NCBI GenBank assembly: GCA_030636125.1
Contig: DAOVXM010000007.1
Span: forward strand, 1-19,752
Length of the DNA stretch: 19,752 bases
Direction: 5' to 3'
Source: Chloroflexota bacterium
GTDB lineage: Bacteria; Chloroflexota; Anaerolineae; Anaerolineales; UBA4823
Of this stretch, positions 1 through 7,051 are shown piece after piece. Under the pieces are notes generated by a model that was not told where the DNA came from, made no database searches, and saw only the letters and a program-made list of their open reading frames with translations. A program made the translations under genes and the position numbers. Positions within the stretch are counted from its first letter, which is position 1. The number at the start of each line of letters is the position of its first letter.

Positions 1-2
1 GA

Positions 3-1358
3 ACATGCTATATATGTGGGTATACCAGCGCCCGTGGAGATCAATGTGACAATTGTGGCAACCTGTTGGAGGCCACGGAATTGATTGAGCCGCGCTCCAA
101 GCATGATAACTCCACACCAGAACTACGGGAGACGGAGCATTTTTACCTCGACTTAGCTAAGCTGCAAGCAGGCATTGTAGTTTTACTCCGAAAGCGGGAG
201 GGTTACTGGCGGCCTAATGTATTGCGGCAATCCCTAGGTCAAATCACAGCCAAAGGTCTACATGGCCGCGCCATCACCCGCGATTTATTGTGGGGAATCC
301 CAGTCCCCAAAGAGGGCTGGGATGGCAAATGTTTGTACGTGTGGTTTGAAGCCGTTATCGGATATTTATCCGCTGCCATCGAATGGGCGCTGGTCACTGG
401 TCAGCCCGATGCCTGGCACGATTGGTGGTACAACCCTGATATGCAGGCTTATTACTTCATTGGAAAAGATAATATTCCATTCCATGCTGTAATATGGCCG
501 GGGCAACTTATTGGCGCTGGGGAATGGTTCGGAAAAATCTTTGAAGAGCGTGAAAACTCCCAACTCACTTTGCCATATGATGTCCCAGCCAATGAATTCA
601 TGAATATGGAGGGCCAGCAAATGTCCGGCAGCCGCAACTGGGCTGTCTGGGGTCTGGATTTCCTAAGCCGCTACGATCCTGATCCGTTGCGCTATTACTT
701 GACCGCCAATATGCCGGAAAGCAGAGACACCGATTGGGATTGGCAAGATTTTCTCAACCGCAATAACAACGAGTTAGTCGCAAACTGGGGCAATTTAGCT
801 AATCGCATGCTAAGCTTCGCCTATAAACACTGGGATGGACTGGTACCCTCGCCGAACGAACTGCGCCCCGCCGACCAGGAGCTTCTCAAGACCATCGAGG
901 CTGGATTTACCAGCGTAGGTGAGCACCTGAACGCCGTCCACCTACGCGCCGCTCTATTTGAAGCCATGCGGTTGGCAGGTGAGGTGAATAAATATCTTGA
1001 TGAAGCTGCCCCGTGGTTCGAGATTAAAAACGACAAATCCGCGGCCGCGACCACGGTGTACACAGCCCTGCGAGCTATCGACTCACTTAAAGTGCTCTTC
1101 TCCCCCTTCCTGCCCTTCACCAGTGAGCGCCTACACACTTATTTGGGGTACACAAACACTCTATTCGGCGAGCAATTTGTCGAAACTCGCCAGGATGACC
1201 TGGGAGAACACAATGTACTTCGTTACCGCCCTGACGAGGCAAGCGGGCATTGGGAACCCAGCCAACTTCCTCCCGGACAAGCCCTAGAAAGGCCAGCACC
1301 ATTGTTCCGCAAATTGGATGAAAGCATCGTAGCAGAAGAACGAGCCAGATTAGGTTAA
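3..1358 (+). CDS. metG: Methionine--tRNA ligase, 5'-truncated by window edge
   Basis: Charges tRNA-Met with methionine in the cytosol. The reading frame is open to the left edge, so the gene starts outside the window; the TTG at 66 is not the start. The first visible residues form the zinc knuckle: CxxC (TCYIC), then GDQCDNCGNLL. Next come the LIEPRSK segment, the Rossmann stretch GRAITRDLLWGIPVP and WFEAVIGY, and the KMSKS-loop region EGQQMSGSRNW at about 606-641. A helical anticodon-binding domain ends the protein. About 452 residues are visible; the missing 100 or so would carry the HIGH motif. There is no C-terminal tRNA-binding (EMAP-type) extension. The signature loop reads QMSGS instead of KMSKS, losing both lysines. 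The gene converges on the small gene ending at 1408, with a hairpin between them. Confidence 0.96.
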   Translation, partial: TCYICGYTSARGDQCDNCGNLLEATELIEPRSKHDNSTPELRETEHFYLDLAKLQAGIVVLLRKREGYWRPNVLRQSLGQITAKGLHGRAITRDLLWGIPVPKEGWDGKCLYVWFEAVIGYLSAAIEWALVTGQPDAWHDWWYNPDMQAYYFIGKDNIPFHAVIWPGQLIGAGEWFGKIFEERENSQLTLPYDVPANEFMNMEGQQMSGSRNWAVWGLDFLSRYDPDPLRYYLTANMPESRDTDWDWQDFLNRNNNELVANWGNLANRMLSFAYKHWDGLVPSPNELRPADQELLKTIEAGFTSVGEHLNAVHLRAALFEAMRLAGEVNKYLDEAAPWFEIKNDKSAAATTVYTALRAIDSLKVLFSPFLPFTSERLHTYLGYTNTLFGEQFVETRQDDLGEHNVLRYRPDEASGHWEPSQLPPGQALERPAPLFRKLDESIVAEERARLG

Positions 1359-1374
1359 CCCAAAACACAATGAC

Positions 1375-1398
1375 TGGCAGGGGCCGAAAAACCTGCCA
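1375..1398. terminator. Hairpin terminator between convergent genes
   Basis: TGGCAGG (1375-1381) and CCTGCCA (1392-1398) form a 7-bp GC-rich stem around a 10-base loop. On the plus strand it is followed by ATCCTTTTATTA, and on the minus strand by a stretch containing TTTT. It lies 16 bases after the metG stop and 9 bases after the stop of the convergent small gene, so it may serve both. Confidence 0.7.
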
Positions 1399-1407
1399 AT
1401 CCTTTTA

Positions 1408-1653
1408 TTATGCAATCGCTCGACGGTCAGCCGACTGACCTAAATACCAATGCCCTTCCAAGGGGGCATAAACCAACTCGAACACTTTTCCATTAGGGAT
1501 CATAACCAGGATATGCTGGCCAGTACCATCAACCCACCTTCGACCGATTGATTCCACTGGATAAGAATTCCCCTGCCAGGTAAATTGCTGAGGGACAACA
1601 TTTCCTTGAGGATCAAATTTCGCTACAACCTCAATTGGCTCCATGCCATTCAT
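1408..1653 (-). CDS. Small conserved hypothetical protein, 81 residues
   Basis: An 81-residue soluble protein of unknown function with no signal peptide or membrane segment. It looks beta-rich, with alternating hydrophobic and charged residues and a row of aromatic positions (FTWQGNSYPV, GRRWV, GHWYLG). The pattern recalls small bacterial DUF families of the DUF6504 kind, but I could not verify this. Its ATG overlaps the stop of the upstream pncC gene as ATGA (1653-1650), a sign of translational coupling in one operon. A second in-frame ATG three codons in (1644) is an alternative start; neither has a strong ribosome binding site, although AGAGAG precedes the first. The coupling supports a real gene; the function is unknown. 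Confidence 0.8.
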   Translation of the reverse strand: MNGMEPIEVVAKFDPQGNVVPQQFTWQGNSYPVESIGRRWVDGTGQHILVMIPNGKVFELVYAPLEGHWYLGQSADRRAIA

Positions 1654-2213
1654 CTCTCTGGTAAACTTCTCGGCAGATTACCTCCATTGGGGGGTCCGTT
1701 ACTTAAATAATCCGTCAACAAACGTAAAGCTGCCTCAGCGGAGTGTTCTTTAACTGCCAGCCGATCACCAGACCAGATAAATTTCCAGGCTTCATCCACA
1801 CCTGCAGCGCTCAAGCCTATCCAGACCAATCCAACTGGTTTTTCAGGCGTGCCCCCACCTGGCCCGGCTATACCGCTGATGGCAATGCCGATATCGGCCG
1901 CCAATGCACGACGTACACCACAAGCCATCTCCACAACGGTCTCCTTGCTCACTGCGCCATATTTTTCCAGTGTCCCCCAGCGCACACCGAGCAAGCGCAC
2001 CTTAGCTTCGTATGCGTAAGCAGTAACACTCCCCATATAATAGGTAGAAGAACCGGGCACATTGGTGATAAGATGTCCCACTAATCCCCCGGTGCACGAC
2101 TCGGCTACGGCCAGGCGCAAACCTCGACGGCGCAACAATTTACCTACAGTGACTTCTAAGGGTTCATCCATAGCAAGGACTGGTGAAGGCACCTTATCAA
2201 AACCACCATTCAT
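1650..2213 (-). CDS. pncC: Nicotinamide-nucleotide amidase (stand-alone CinA C-terminal domain)
   Basis: Predicted to deamidate nicotinamide mononucleotide to nicotinate mononucleotide, recycling pyridine nucleotides in the cytosol. The 187 residues are essentially one CinA_C domain. The conserved AESCTGG carries the likely catalytic Ser39, and GSVTAYAYEAK (61-71) carries the conserved Tyr and Lys. GAVSKETVVEMA and AISGIAGPGGGTPEKPVG are family hallmarks. The N-terminal MoCF-like domain of full-length CinA is absent, so a competence or ADP-ribose pyrophosphatase role is not supported. The start is uncertain: the ATG at 2213 has no clear ribosome binding site, and Met15 (MDEPLE) is an alternative. 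It lies 66 bases downstream of the corrinoid protein gene and overlaps the next gene by ATGA. Confidence 0.9.
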   Translation of the reverse strand: MNGGFDKVPSPVLAMDEPLEVTVGKLLRRRGLRLAVAESCTGGLVGHLITNVPGSSTYYMGSVTAYAYEAKVRLLGVRWGTLEKYGAVSKETVVEMACGVRRALAADIGIAISGIAGPGGGTPEKPVGLVWIGLSAAGVDEAWKFIWSGDRLAVKEHSAEAALRLLTDYLSNGPPNGGNLPRSLPER

Positions 2214-2279
2214 ACAACACAGGTAATTTGTGATCCAGCCATCATCACCCGTCTTTTTATTACCTAAACTTGTTAATTT

Positions 2280-2915
2280 TCAACTTACCAACTTTTTCGC
2301 TAAGGATACAGCCTGGCTGGCATCTGGCGCAAAACCGTCTGCACCAATCTGGTCGGCGTAATCGGCTGTAACCGGCGCTCCCCCGATAATAATTTTAACT
2401 TTCTCCCTCAAGCCCGCCTCTGATATAGCATTAATGGTTGTCACCATATTCGGCATAGTTGTGGTCAATAACGCAGACATTCCCACAATGTCTACTTCTT
2501 CCATCTGGATAGCTTCAATATATTTTTCTGGAGAAACATCGGTCCCCAGGTCTGTAATCTCAAATCCACCCCCTTCTAGCATCATGGCAACCAAATTTTT
2601 ACCAATATCGTGCAGGTCACCTTTAACCGTTCCGATTGCAACCTTACCCACCGGCTTTACGTCTGCATCGACCAATAGCGGCTTTAAAATACCCAGGCAA
2701 GCTTGCATAGCCCGGGCGGATATCAACATTTCTGGGACAAAATACTCGCCTTCTTCGAACAGCCGTCCGACCTCTTCCATAGCCGGAATTAAGCCCCCAT
2801 GTAGAATTGCCACCGCATCAATATCTGCATCTAAAGCTCCTTGCACATATTCCGTAGCACCTGCCATATCTCCATCAAGGATTGCTTGATAAATATTCGC
2901 GAGTTTGGGATCCAT
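2280..2915 (-). CDS. Corrinoid (B12-binding) methyltransferase subunit, MtaC/MttC-like
   Basis: A methyl-carrying corrinoid protein of the kind that takes a methyl group from a substrate-specific methyltransferase and passes it to a second enzyme. The 211 residues have the standard two parts. Residues 1-85 are a helical cap (B12-binding 2 type; GGLIPAMEEVGRLFEEGEYFVPE). Residues 90-211 are a Rossmann B12 domain. The cobalt-ligand motif DxHxxG is Asp100-Leu-His102-Asp-Ile-Gly105; GMSALLTTTM and IIGGAPVT supply the other cofactor contacts. The start is secure: AAGGAGG at 2922-2928 sits six bases upstream of the ATG. No substrate methyltransferase (MtaB, MttB, MtbB) or activating ATPase is encoded in this window, so the substrate cannot be named. 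Confidence 0.93.
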   Translation of the reverse strand: MDPKLANIYQAILDGDMAGATEYVQGALDADIDAVAILHGGLIPAMEEVGRLFEEGEYFVPEMLISARAMQACLGILKPLLVDADVKPVGKVAIGTVKGDLHDIGKNLVAMMLEGGGFEITDLGTDVSPEKYIEAIQMEEVDIVGMSALLTTTMPNMVTTINAISEAGLREKVKIIIGGAPVTADYADQIGADGFAPDASQAVSLAKKLVS

Positions 2916-2921
2916 GTATTA

Positions 2922-2928
2922 CCTCCTT
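2922..2928 (-). promoter_or_regulatory. Strong Shine-Dalgarno for the corrinoid protein gene
   Basis: AAGGAGG on the minus strand, six bases before the ATG. It is one of the best ribosome binding sites in the window and suggests efficient translation. Confidence 0.85.
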
Positions 2929-3011
2929 GAATCAAGATCAATTAGGAGAATTGCTTCGATATCAGTCAATTACGAATCAATTGTCCGTTCGTTAGGATAA
3001 AGAACAAACCA

Positions 3012-3040
3012 TGTTTAACATATAATTCCTTTGGTGTCAA
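3012..3040 (-). promoter_or_regulatory. Candidate promoter for the corrinoid protein operon
   Basis: On the minus strand a perfect TTGACA (3040-3035) is followed after 17 bases by a weak -10, TAAACA (3017-3012). This predicts a leader of about 90 bases before the start codon. The leader shows no fold I can recognise as a cobalamin riboswitch. The evidence is motif match and position only. Confidence 0.5.
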
Positions 3041-3157
3041 CCATTACATATCTAAATTTATCAATCAGCTTATTAGCGTCTTGATTTCACACATTTCAGC
3101 CATAAACTACAAGAATTTGTGCCTATTGATGACACATACTACCAATCATGATAATAT

Positions 3158-3185
3158 TTGACGAATTGTTCCAACTATTTAAAAT
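3158..3185 (+). promoter_or_regulatory. Candidate promoter for the dehydrogenase/HAD pair
   Basis: TTGACG (3158-3163), a 16-base spacer, and TAAAAT (3180-3185). Transcription would begin near 3192, leaving a short leader of about 14 bases before the ATG at 3206 with no visible Shine-Dalgarno. It lies in the AT-rich 290-base region shared with the divergent corrinoid gene. The palindrome ATCATGAT just upstream might bind a regulator, but this is speculative. Confidence 0.5.
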
Positions 3186-3205
3186 ATCATAATTAAGCAC
3201 CAGAT

Positions 3206-4231
3206 ATGGACAAAACCATCAAAAGCCTTTATTTGCACAATATCGGAGACATCCGGCTTCACACGGAAGAGCCTCCTACTGCTAGCTCAGGAGAGGCCTT
3301 GCTTCAGGTTGAATCCGTAGGTATATGCGGTTCAGATATCCACTGGTTTATGGAAGCCGGAATTGGTGATGCTCAGTTACCAAAGCCACTGGTTCTAGGT
3401 CATGAATTTGCTGGACAAATACTGACGGGTACCCGTAAAGGAGAAAGAGTTGCCGTAGACCCAGCGATCCCGTGTAGGCATTGTGGTTTTTGTCTGCAAG
3501 GACACCCTAATCTCTGCGAATCAATTAAATTCGCTGGTCATGGAGAACAAGATGGTGCACTACGTGAACGGATGACCTGGCCGGAGGATCGACTTTTCCC
3601 TATTCCGGATTCCATATCAATGAGTGCAGGAGCTATGCTTGAACCCTTAGGCGTGGCCCTGTTTGCAGTTGAATTAGCGAAAATCAAGGTAGGTATGCGA
3701 GTGGGAGTGCTGGGGTGTGGCCCAATCGGGTTATTGATCATCCAATTACTCCGGCTGGCGGGTGCAACACAAATCGTGGCTACTGAAAAATTACCCCATC
3801 GTATCGACGCAGCAAAAGAATTTGGTGCCACACATGCTATTCAAATCCGTGACGGCCTCGAAGTAGAAAATATATTATCTATCACCAATGGGGAGGGCTT
3901 AGATGTGTGCATAGAAGCCGCGGGGGAGAATGAGGCGGTGGAAACAGCCATCGAATCCGCCCGTCCAGGGGCGCGTGTAATATTGGTTGGCATCCCTACG
4001 AATGACAAAACCAGCTTCAAAGCTTCGTCAGCGCGTCGTAAGGGATTAACCATAAAACTCTGCCGGCGAATGAAACACACCTACCCGCGCTCTATCCAAT
4101 TAGTCGCAAGTGGGCAGATTGATGTCGAAAGCCTGGTAACGCATCGATTCGCCATGAACGAGTATGAGCAAGCCTTTGCTACTGCGGCTCGACGCGATGG
4201 ACTGAAAGTAATAATTGAGCCTTCGAGTTGA
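3206..4231 (+). CDS. Zinc-dependent alcohol/polyol dehydrogenase (MDR family)
   Basis: A medium-chain NAD(P)-dependent dehydrogenase of 341 residues, normal for the family. Catalytic zinc ligands are visible as Cys41 (VGICGSD), His65-Glu66 (GHE) and probably Glu146 (MLEPLGV). The structural zinc site is Cys90, Cys93, Cys96 and Cys104. The dinucleotide-binding turn is GCGPIG (170-175). The VGICGSDIHW segment and the MLEPLGVAL helix resemble sorbitol, L-iditol and L-threonine dehydrogenases, so oxidation of a sugar alcohol or similar secondary alcohol is most likely. The exact substrate cannot be read from sequence. Its stop sits 29 bases before the likely start of the HAD gene, and the two probably form one transcript. 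Confidence 0.93.
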   Translation: MDKTIKSLYLHNIGDIRLHTEEPPTASSGEALLQVESVGICGSDIHWFMEAGIGDAQLPKPLVLGHEFAGQILTGTRKGERVAVDPAIPCRHCGFCLQGHPNLCESIKFAGHGEQDGALRERMTWPEDRLFPIPDSISMSAGAMLEPLGVALFAVELAKIKVGMRVGVLGCGPIGLLIIQLLRLAGATQIVATEKLPHRIDAAKEFGATHAIQIRDGLEVENILSITNGEGLDVCIEAAGENEAVETAIESARPGARVILVGIPTNDKTSFKASSARRKGLTIKLCRRMKHTYPRSIQLVASGQIDVESLVTHRFAMNEYEQAFATAARRDGLKVIIEPSS

Positions 4232-4260
4232 TCCACTATCATCAGGGAATAAATTATAAA

Positions 4261-4914
4261 ATGCAGACTCTCAGCGGAGTGATTTGGGACATGGATGGCG
4301 TTCTTGTGGATACAGGAGAGTTCCATTTTCAATCCTGGATGGACACATTGAGTAACTTTGGGATTCCATTTTCTCGTGAGACCTTTAACACTACTTTTGG
4401 GATGAATAACTTTGGCATTTTGAAGTCAATCATGATGGATCAATTTAATCATGAGATATTCTTAGCCATCAGTGAGCAAAAAGAAGACAGGTTTCGAAAG
4501 GCGATCCGCGGGAAAGTAGAAACGCTCCCGGGAGCAGTACCCCTGCTCACATCCATTAAACGCGCAAATATCCCCCAAGCAATCGGCTCATCTGCACCTG
4601 ATGCCAATATCGATGCAATTGTCAGCGAATTAGGGCTCCATCAATATTTTCAGGCGATTGTATCTGCCGCCGAAATGCCAGGTAAACCAGATCCCGCCGT
4701 CTTTTTAACTGCGGCACAATTAATGGATGCATCTCCAAACCATTGTGTTGTCATCGAAGACGCCATCGCTGGTGTAGAGGCTGCGCACCGGGCTGGCATG
4801 AAATGCGTTGCAGTTACGACAACCAATCAGGCCAGAGACTTGCGAACTGCGGATATGATCGTCGACCGGCTCGATACCATCTCGGTAAACAATTTAGTTG
4901 CATTGTTCGATTAG
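4261..4914 (+). CDS. HAD-family phosphatase / beta-phosphoglucomutase-like
   Basis: A 217-residue haloacid-dehalogenase-superfamily enzyme, subfamily IA, that would act on a phosphorylated sugar or polyol. All four motifs are present: Asp10 and Asp12 in IWDMDGVLVDT (nucleophile and general acid/base), Ser110/Ser111 in AIGSSAP, Lys142 in GKPDP, and Glu166-Asp167 in VVIEDAIAG. The helical cap contains FGMNN, typical of beta-phosphoglucomutase-like members. I chose the ATG at 4261 because it places the DxD motif at the usual distance from the N terminus; the frame stays open to a TTG at 4228 that overlaps the previous stop, an unlikely start. AGGGA lies about 12 bases upstream. With the preceding dehydrogenase it suggests phosphatase plus oxidation of a polyol; this is inference. 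Confidence 0.9.
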   Translation: MQTLSGVIWDMDGVLVDTGEFHFQSWMDTLSNFGIPFSRETFNTTFGMNNFGILKSIMMDQFNHEIFLAISEQKEDRFRKAIRGKVETLPGAVPLLTSIKRANIPQAIGSSAPDANIDAIVSELGLHQYFQAIVSAAEMPGKPDPAVFLTAAQLMDASPNHCVVIEDAIAGVEAAHRAGMKCVAVTTTNQARDLRTADMIVDRLDTISVNNLVALFD

Positions 4915-4971
4915 CTAAGTTTTTATCGGAATAGGGGGAGGATCCCAATCTCGCCGTTTATATTTCACTCA

Positions 4972-5000
4972 TTCTTCCGTGAACTCCACCATGTTAGAAT
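4972..5000 (+). promoter_or_regulatory. Candidate uvrC promoter, possibly giving a leaderless mRNA
   Basis: A -10 box TAGAAT (4995-5000) ends six bases before the ATG at 5007, so transcription should begin at or next to the start codon. The -35 (TTCTTC, 17-base spacer) is weak. No Shine-Dalgarno sequence precedes the ATG. Confidence 0.5.
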
Positions 5001-5006
5001 TAAATC

Positions 5007-6872
5007 ATGATGAACGTATCGTCCCAGCTTAAAGCAGTTTTGGATACAGTCCCCACCAAACCCGGTTGCTATTTGATGAAGGATGGCGGTGGGAAGGTCA
5101 TTTACGTGGGTAAAGCAATCAATCTGCGCAACCGGGTACGTTCATATTTTCATAACAGTGCTCAGCACCATCCCAGAACACAGAAGCTTGTAGCAAAGAT
5201 TGCGGACATTGAATGGATCGTTGTGGATTCTGAACTAGAAGCCTTGATCCTGGAGATGAACCTGATCAAAAAATATCGCCCACATTACAATGTGCGATTA
5301 AAGGACGACAAGCGCTACCCCTATATCAAGGTTCATTGGGAGGATCCCTTTCCTAAAGTGACGGTGACCCGGCGGATGCTGCAAGATGGTTCACGATATT
5401 TCGGACCTTATACCAGTGTGTGGGCTGTACACCAAACCCTCGATGTGCTCAGGCGCATATTTCCGTACCTTACCTGCGACCGGGTTATCACCGGTAGGGA
5501 TAAACGTGCCTGCTTATACTATGACATCAAATTATGTACAGCCCCTTGTATAGGGGTAATCGATCAGGACAACTATCGCCAGATGATAGACGACTTGTGC
5601 CAATTCCTTATGGGCCGAACGGAGCCAATCGTCTCTCGTTTGCATATCCAAATGGAAAAAGCTGCAGAGGATTTAAAATATGAGCAAGCCGCCACCATCA
5701 GGGATCAATTGCAAGCTATTGAGAAAGTCGTCGAGCGCCAAAAGGTGGTCTCATCAGACTATATTGACTCCGATGTAATTGCTATGGCACGCTCGAATGG
5801 TGAAGCTTGCGTACAAGTTTTCTTCATCCGCAGTGGAAAACTGATCGGTCGGGAGTATTTCCTGCTCGAAGGTACCGAAGAAACACCAGATGCTGGGGTA
5901 ATGGGCGAATTCATCAAACAATTCTACGACCAAGCCCCAAATGTGCCCCCACAGGTTTTACTACCTCACGAAGTGGAAGAAGCCCAAATCATTCGCCAAT
6001 GGTTGAGGCAAAGAAGCCAGGATAATAAAGTTGAAATCCTGGTACCTCGCCAGGGTCAGCAACAGGAACTGATCCAAATGGCAGCAGAGAACGCCGCCGA
6101 AACCCTGGCAGCTCTCCAGGCTCAATGGGAAGCTGACCGTCACCGTCAGACACAAGCGCTAAATGAGCTGCAGGAAGCGTTAAACCTGTCTATGCCCCCC
6201 AATCGCATTGAATGCTATGATATCTCAAACACGCAAGGGACGGCGGCGGTGGGTAGTATGGTCGTTTTCGAACAAGGTGTTCCTAAGAAGAAACACTATC
6301 GCCACTTCAACATCCGAAGCGTTGTCGGACCTGATGATTTCGCCAGTATGCAAGAGGTGCTAACACGGCGTTTCAACCGTTGGAAAGTGGATCAGGATGC
6401 CAAGAAAACGCCTGGGAAAAAGACCGATCAGTCTTTCGGTTTATTACCAGATTTACTGTTAGTGGACGGGGGGAAGGGACAACTGAGTCGAGCAATTACC
6501 GTTTTGGAGGATTTTGGCTTCCAGGGTAAAATACCTGTAGCTGGTTTGGCAAAAGAAAACGAAGAGCTATTCATACCTGGGCAGCCAACTTCTATTATAC
6601 TGCCCCGGCATTCACAGGGCCTATATCTGATCCAGCGCATTCGAGATGAGGCACACCGCTTCGCTATTACGTCCCATCGCCGATTGCGTACCAAGAAAGG
6701 ATTAGCTTCCCGATTAGACGCAATACCTGGTATCGGACCTGCCCGGCGAAAGCTACTGCTCAACCATTTCGGCTCAATCTACGATATTCAGCAAGCAACC
6801 TTGGAAGAGTTAACAGCCGTACCTGGAATCTCACCCAAGCTGGCTAAAGAAATCAAATCACACCTAGAGTAA
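5007..6872 (+). CDS. uvrC: UvrABC system protein C (excinuclease subunit)
   Basis: The dual-incision nuclease of bacterial nucleotide excision repair, acting on UvrB-DNA complexes. At 621 residues it is full length. The GIY-YIG domain spans about 15-95 (PGCYLMKD, IYVGKAINLRNRV, ILEMNLIKKYRP with Glu83). A cysteine group, Cys157, Cys169, Cys177 and Cys181, follows. The UVR motif that binds UvrB is near 205-245. The RNase-H-like second nuclease contains IECYDISN with Asp405 and LLLVDGGKGQL. Tandem helix-hairpin-helix motifs (AIPGIGPARRKLLL, AVPGISPKLAKEI) end the protein. It begins ATGATG; the second ATG is an alternative start. A small membrane protein gene follows 32 bases after the stop. Confidence 0.97.
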   Translation: MMNVSSQLKAVLDTVPTKPGCYLMKDGGGKVIYVGKAINLRNRVRSYFHNSAQHHPRTQKLVAKIADIEWIVVDSELEALILEMNLIKKYRPHYNVRLKDDKRYPYIKVHWEDPFPKVTVTRRMLQDGSRYFGPYTSVWAVHQTLDVLRRIFPYLTCDRVITGRDKRACLYYDIKLCTAPCIGVIDQDNYRQMIDDLCQFLMGRTEPIVSRLHIQMEKAAEDLKYEQAATIRDQLQAIEKVVERQKVVSSDYIDSDVIAMARSNGEACVQVFFIRSGKLIGREYFLLEGTEETPDAGVMGEFIKQFYDQAPNVPPQVLLPHEVEEAQIIRQWLRQRSQDNKVEILVPRQGQQQELIQMAAENAAETLAALQAQWEADRHRQTQALNELQEALNLSMPPNRIECYDISNTQGTAAVGSMVVFEQGVPKKKHYRHFNIRSVVGPDDFASMQEVLTRRFNRWKVDQDAKKTPGKKTDQSFGLLPDLLLVDGGKGQLSRAITVLEDFGFQGKIPVAGLAKENEELFIPGQPTSIILPRHSQGLYLIQRIRDEAHRFAITSHRRLRTKKGLASRLDAIPGIGPARRKLLLNHFGSIYDIQQATLEELTAVPGISPKLAKEIKSHLE

Positions 6873-6892
6873 CCTGTTTATTCTAACAGGTT
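6871..6892 (+). repeat. Perfect inverted repeat at the uvrC stop
   Basis: AACCTGTT (6871-6878), loop TATTCT, AACAGGTT (6885-6892): a perfect 8-bp stem overlapping the uvrC stop codon and ending just before the Shine-Dalgarno of the next gene. It has no T tract, so an intercistronic hairpin affecting mRNA stability or coupling is as likely as a terminator. Confidence 0.6.
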
Positions 6893-6904
6893 CAGGAGAA
6901 AAAT

Positions 6905-7030
6905 ATGGCAAAGAAGAAAAAAAGCACTTCCAAACGCGTGAGTCGCAAGATCCGAACTCAACAAATAATTTTCGGTATCATCGCCGTAATAATTATTATC
7001 AGTTTTATCATAAGTCTGATCGCGAGATAA
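6905..7030 (+). CDS. Small basic single-span membrane protein, 41 residues
   Basis: A short gene reading MAKKKKSTSKRVSRKIRTQQ, then a hydrophobic segment (about residues 21-40, rich in Ile) ending in Arg41. It encodes a strongly basic cytoplasmic tail of about 20 residues followed by one transmembrane helix, with almost nothing outside. AGGAG at 6894-6898 is placed six bases before the ATG, which supports translation. It follows uvrC by 32 bases and could be co-transcribed unless the intervening hairpin terminates. Its stop is 21 bases from the stop of the convergent kinase. I recall similar tiny proteins in related genomes but cannot confirm homology here. The function is unknown. Confidence 0.75.
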   Translation: MAKKKKSTSKRVSRKIRTQQIIFGIIAVIIIISFIISLIAR

Positions 7031-7051
7031 TTGTTTGTGATCGCTATTTAC

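Noticed and set aside
2230..2240. Minus strand contains GGCTGGATCAC, identical to bases near the 3' end of 16S rRNA
   Set aside because: Only 11 bases match; the anti-Shine-Dalgarno that should follow is absent, and the site lies in a short intergenic gap. Probably chance.
2916..3005. Possible cobalamin riboswitch ahead of the corrinoid protein gene
   Set aside because: The leader is AT-rich and short, and I see no B12-box-like sequence or multi-stem fold.
4228..4260. Upstream TTG start for the HAD gene
   Set aside because: It overlaps the stop of the dehydrogenase and adds eleven residues ahead of the DxD motif; the ATG at 4261 gives the normal N terminus.
7016..7045. TGATCGC occurs twice around the small-gene stop
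   Set aside because: A 7-base direct repeat without pairing potential or T tract; likely chance.
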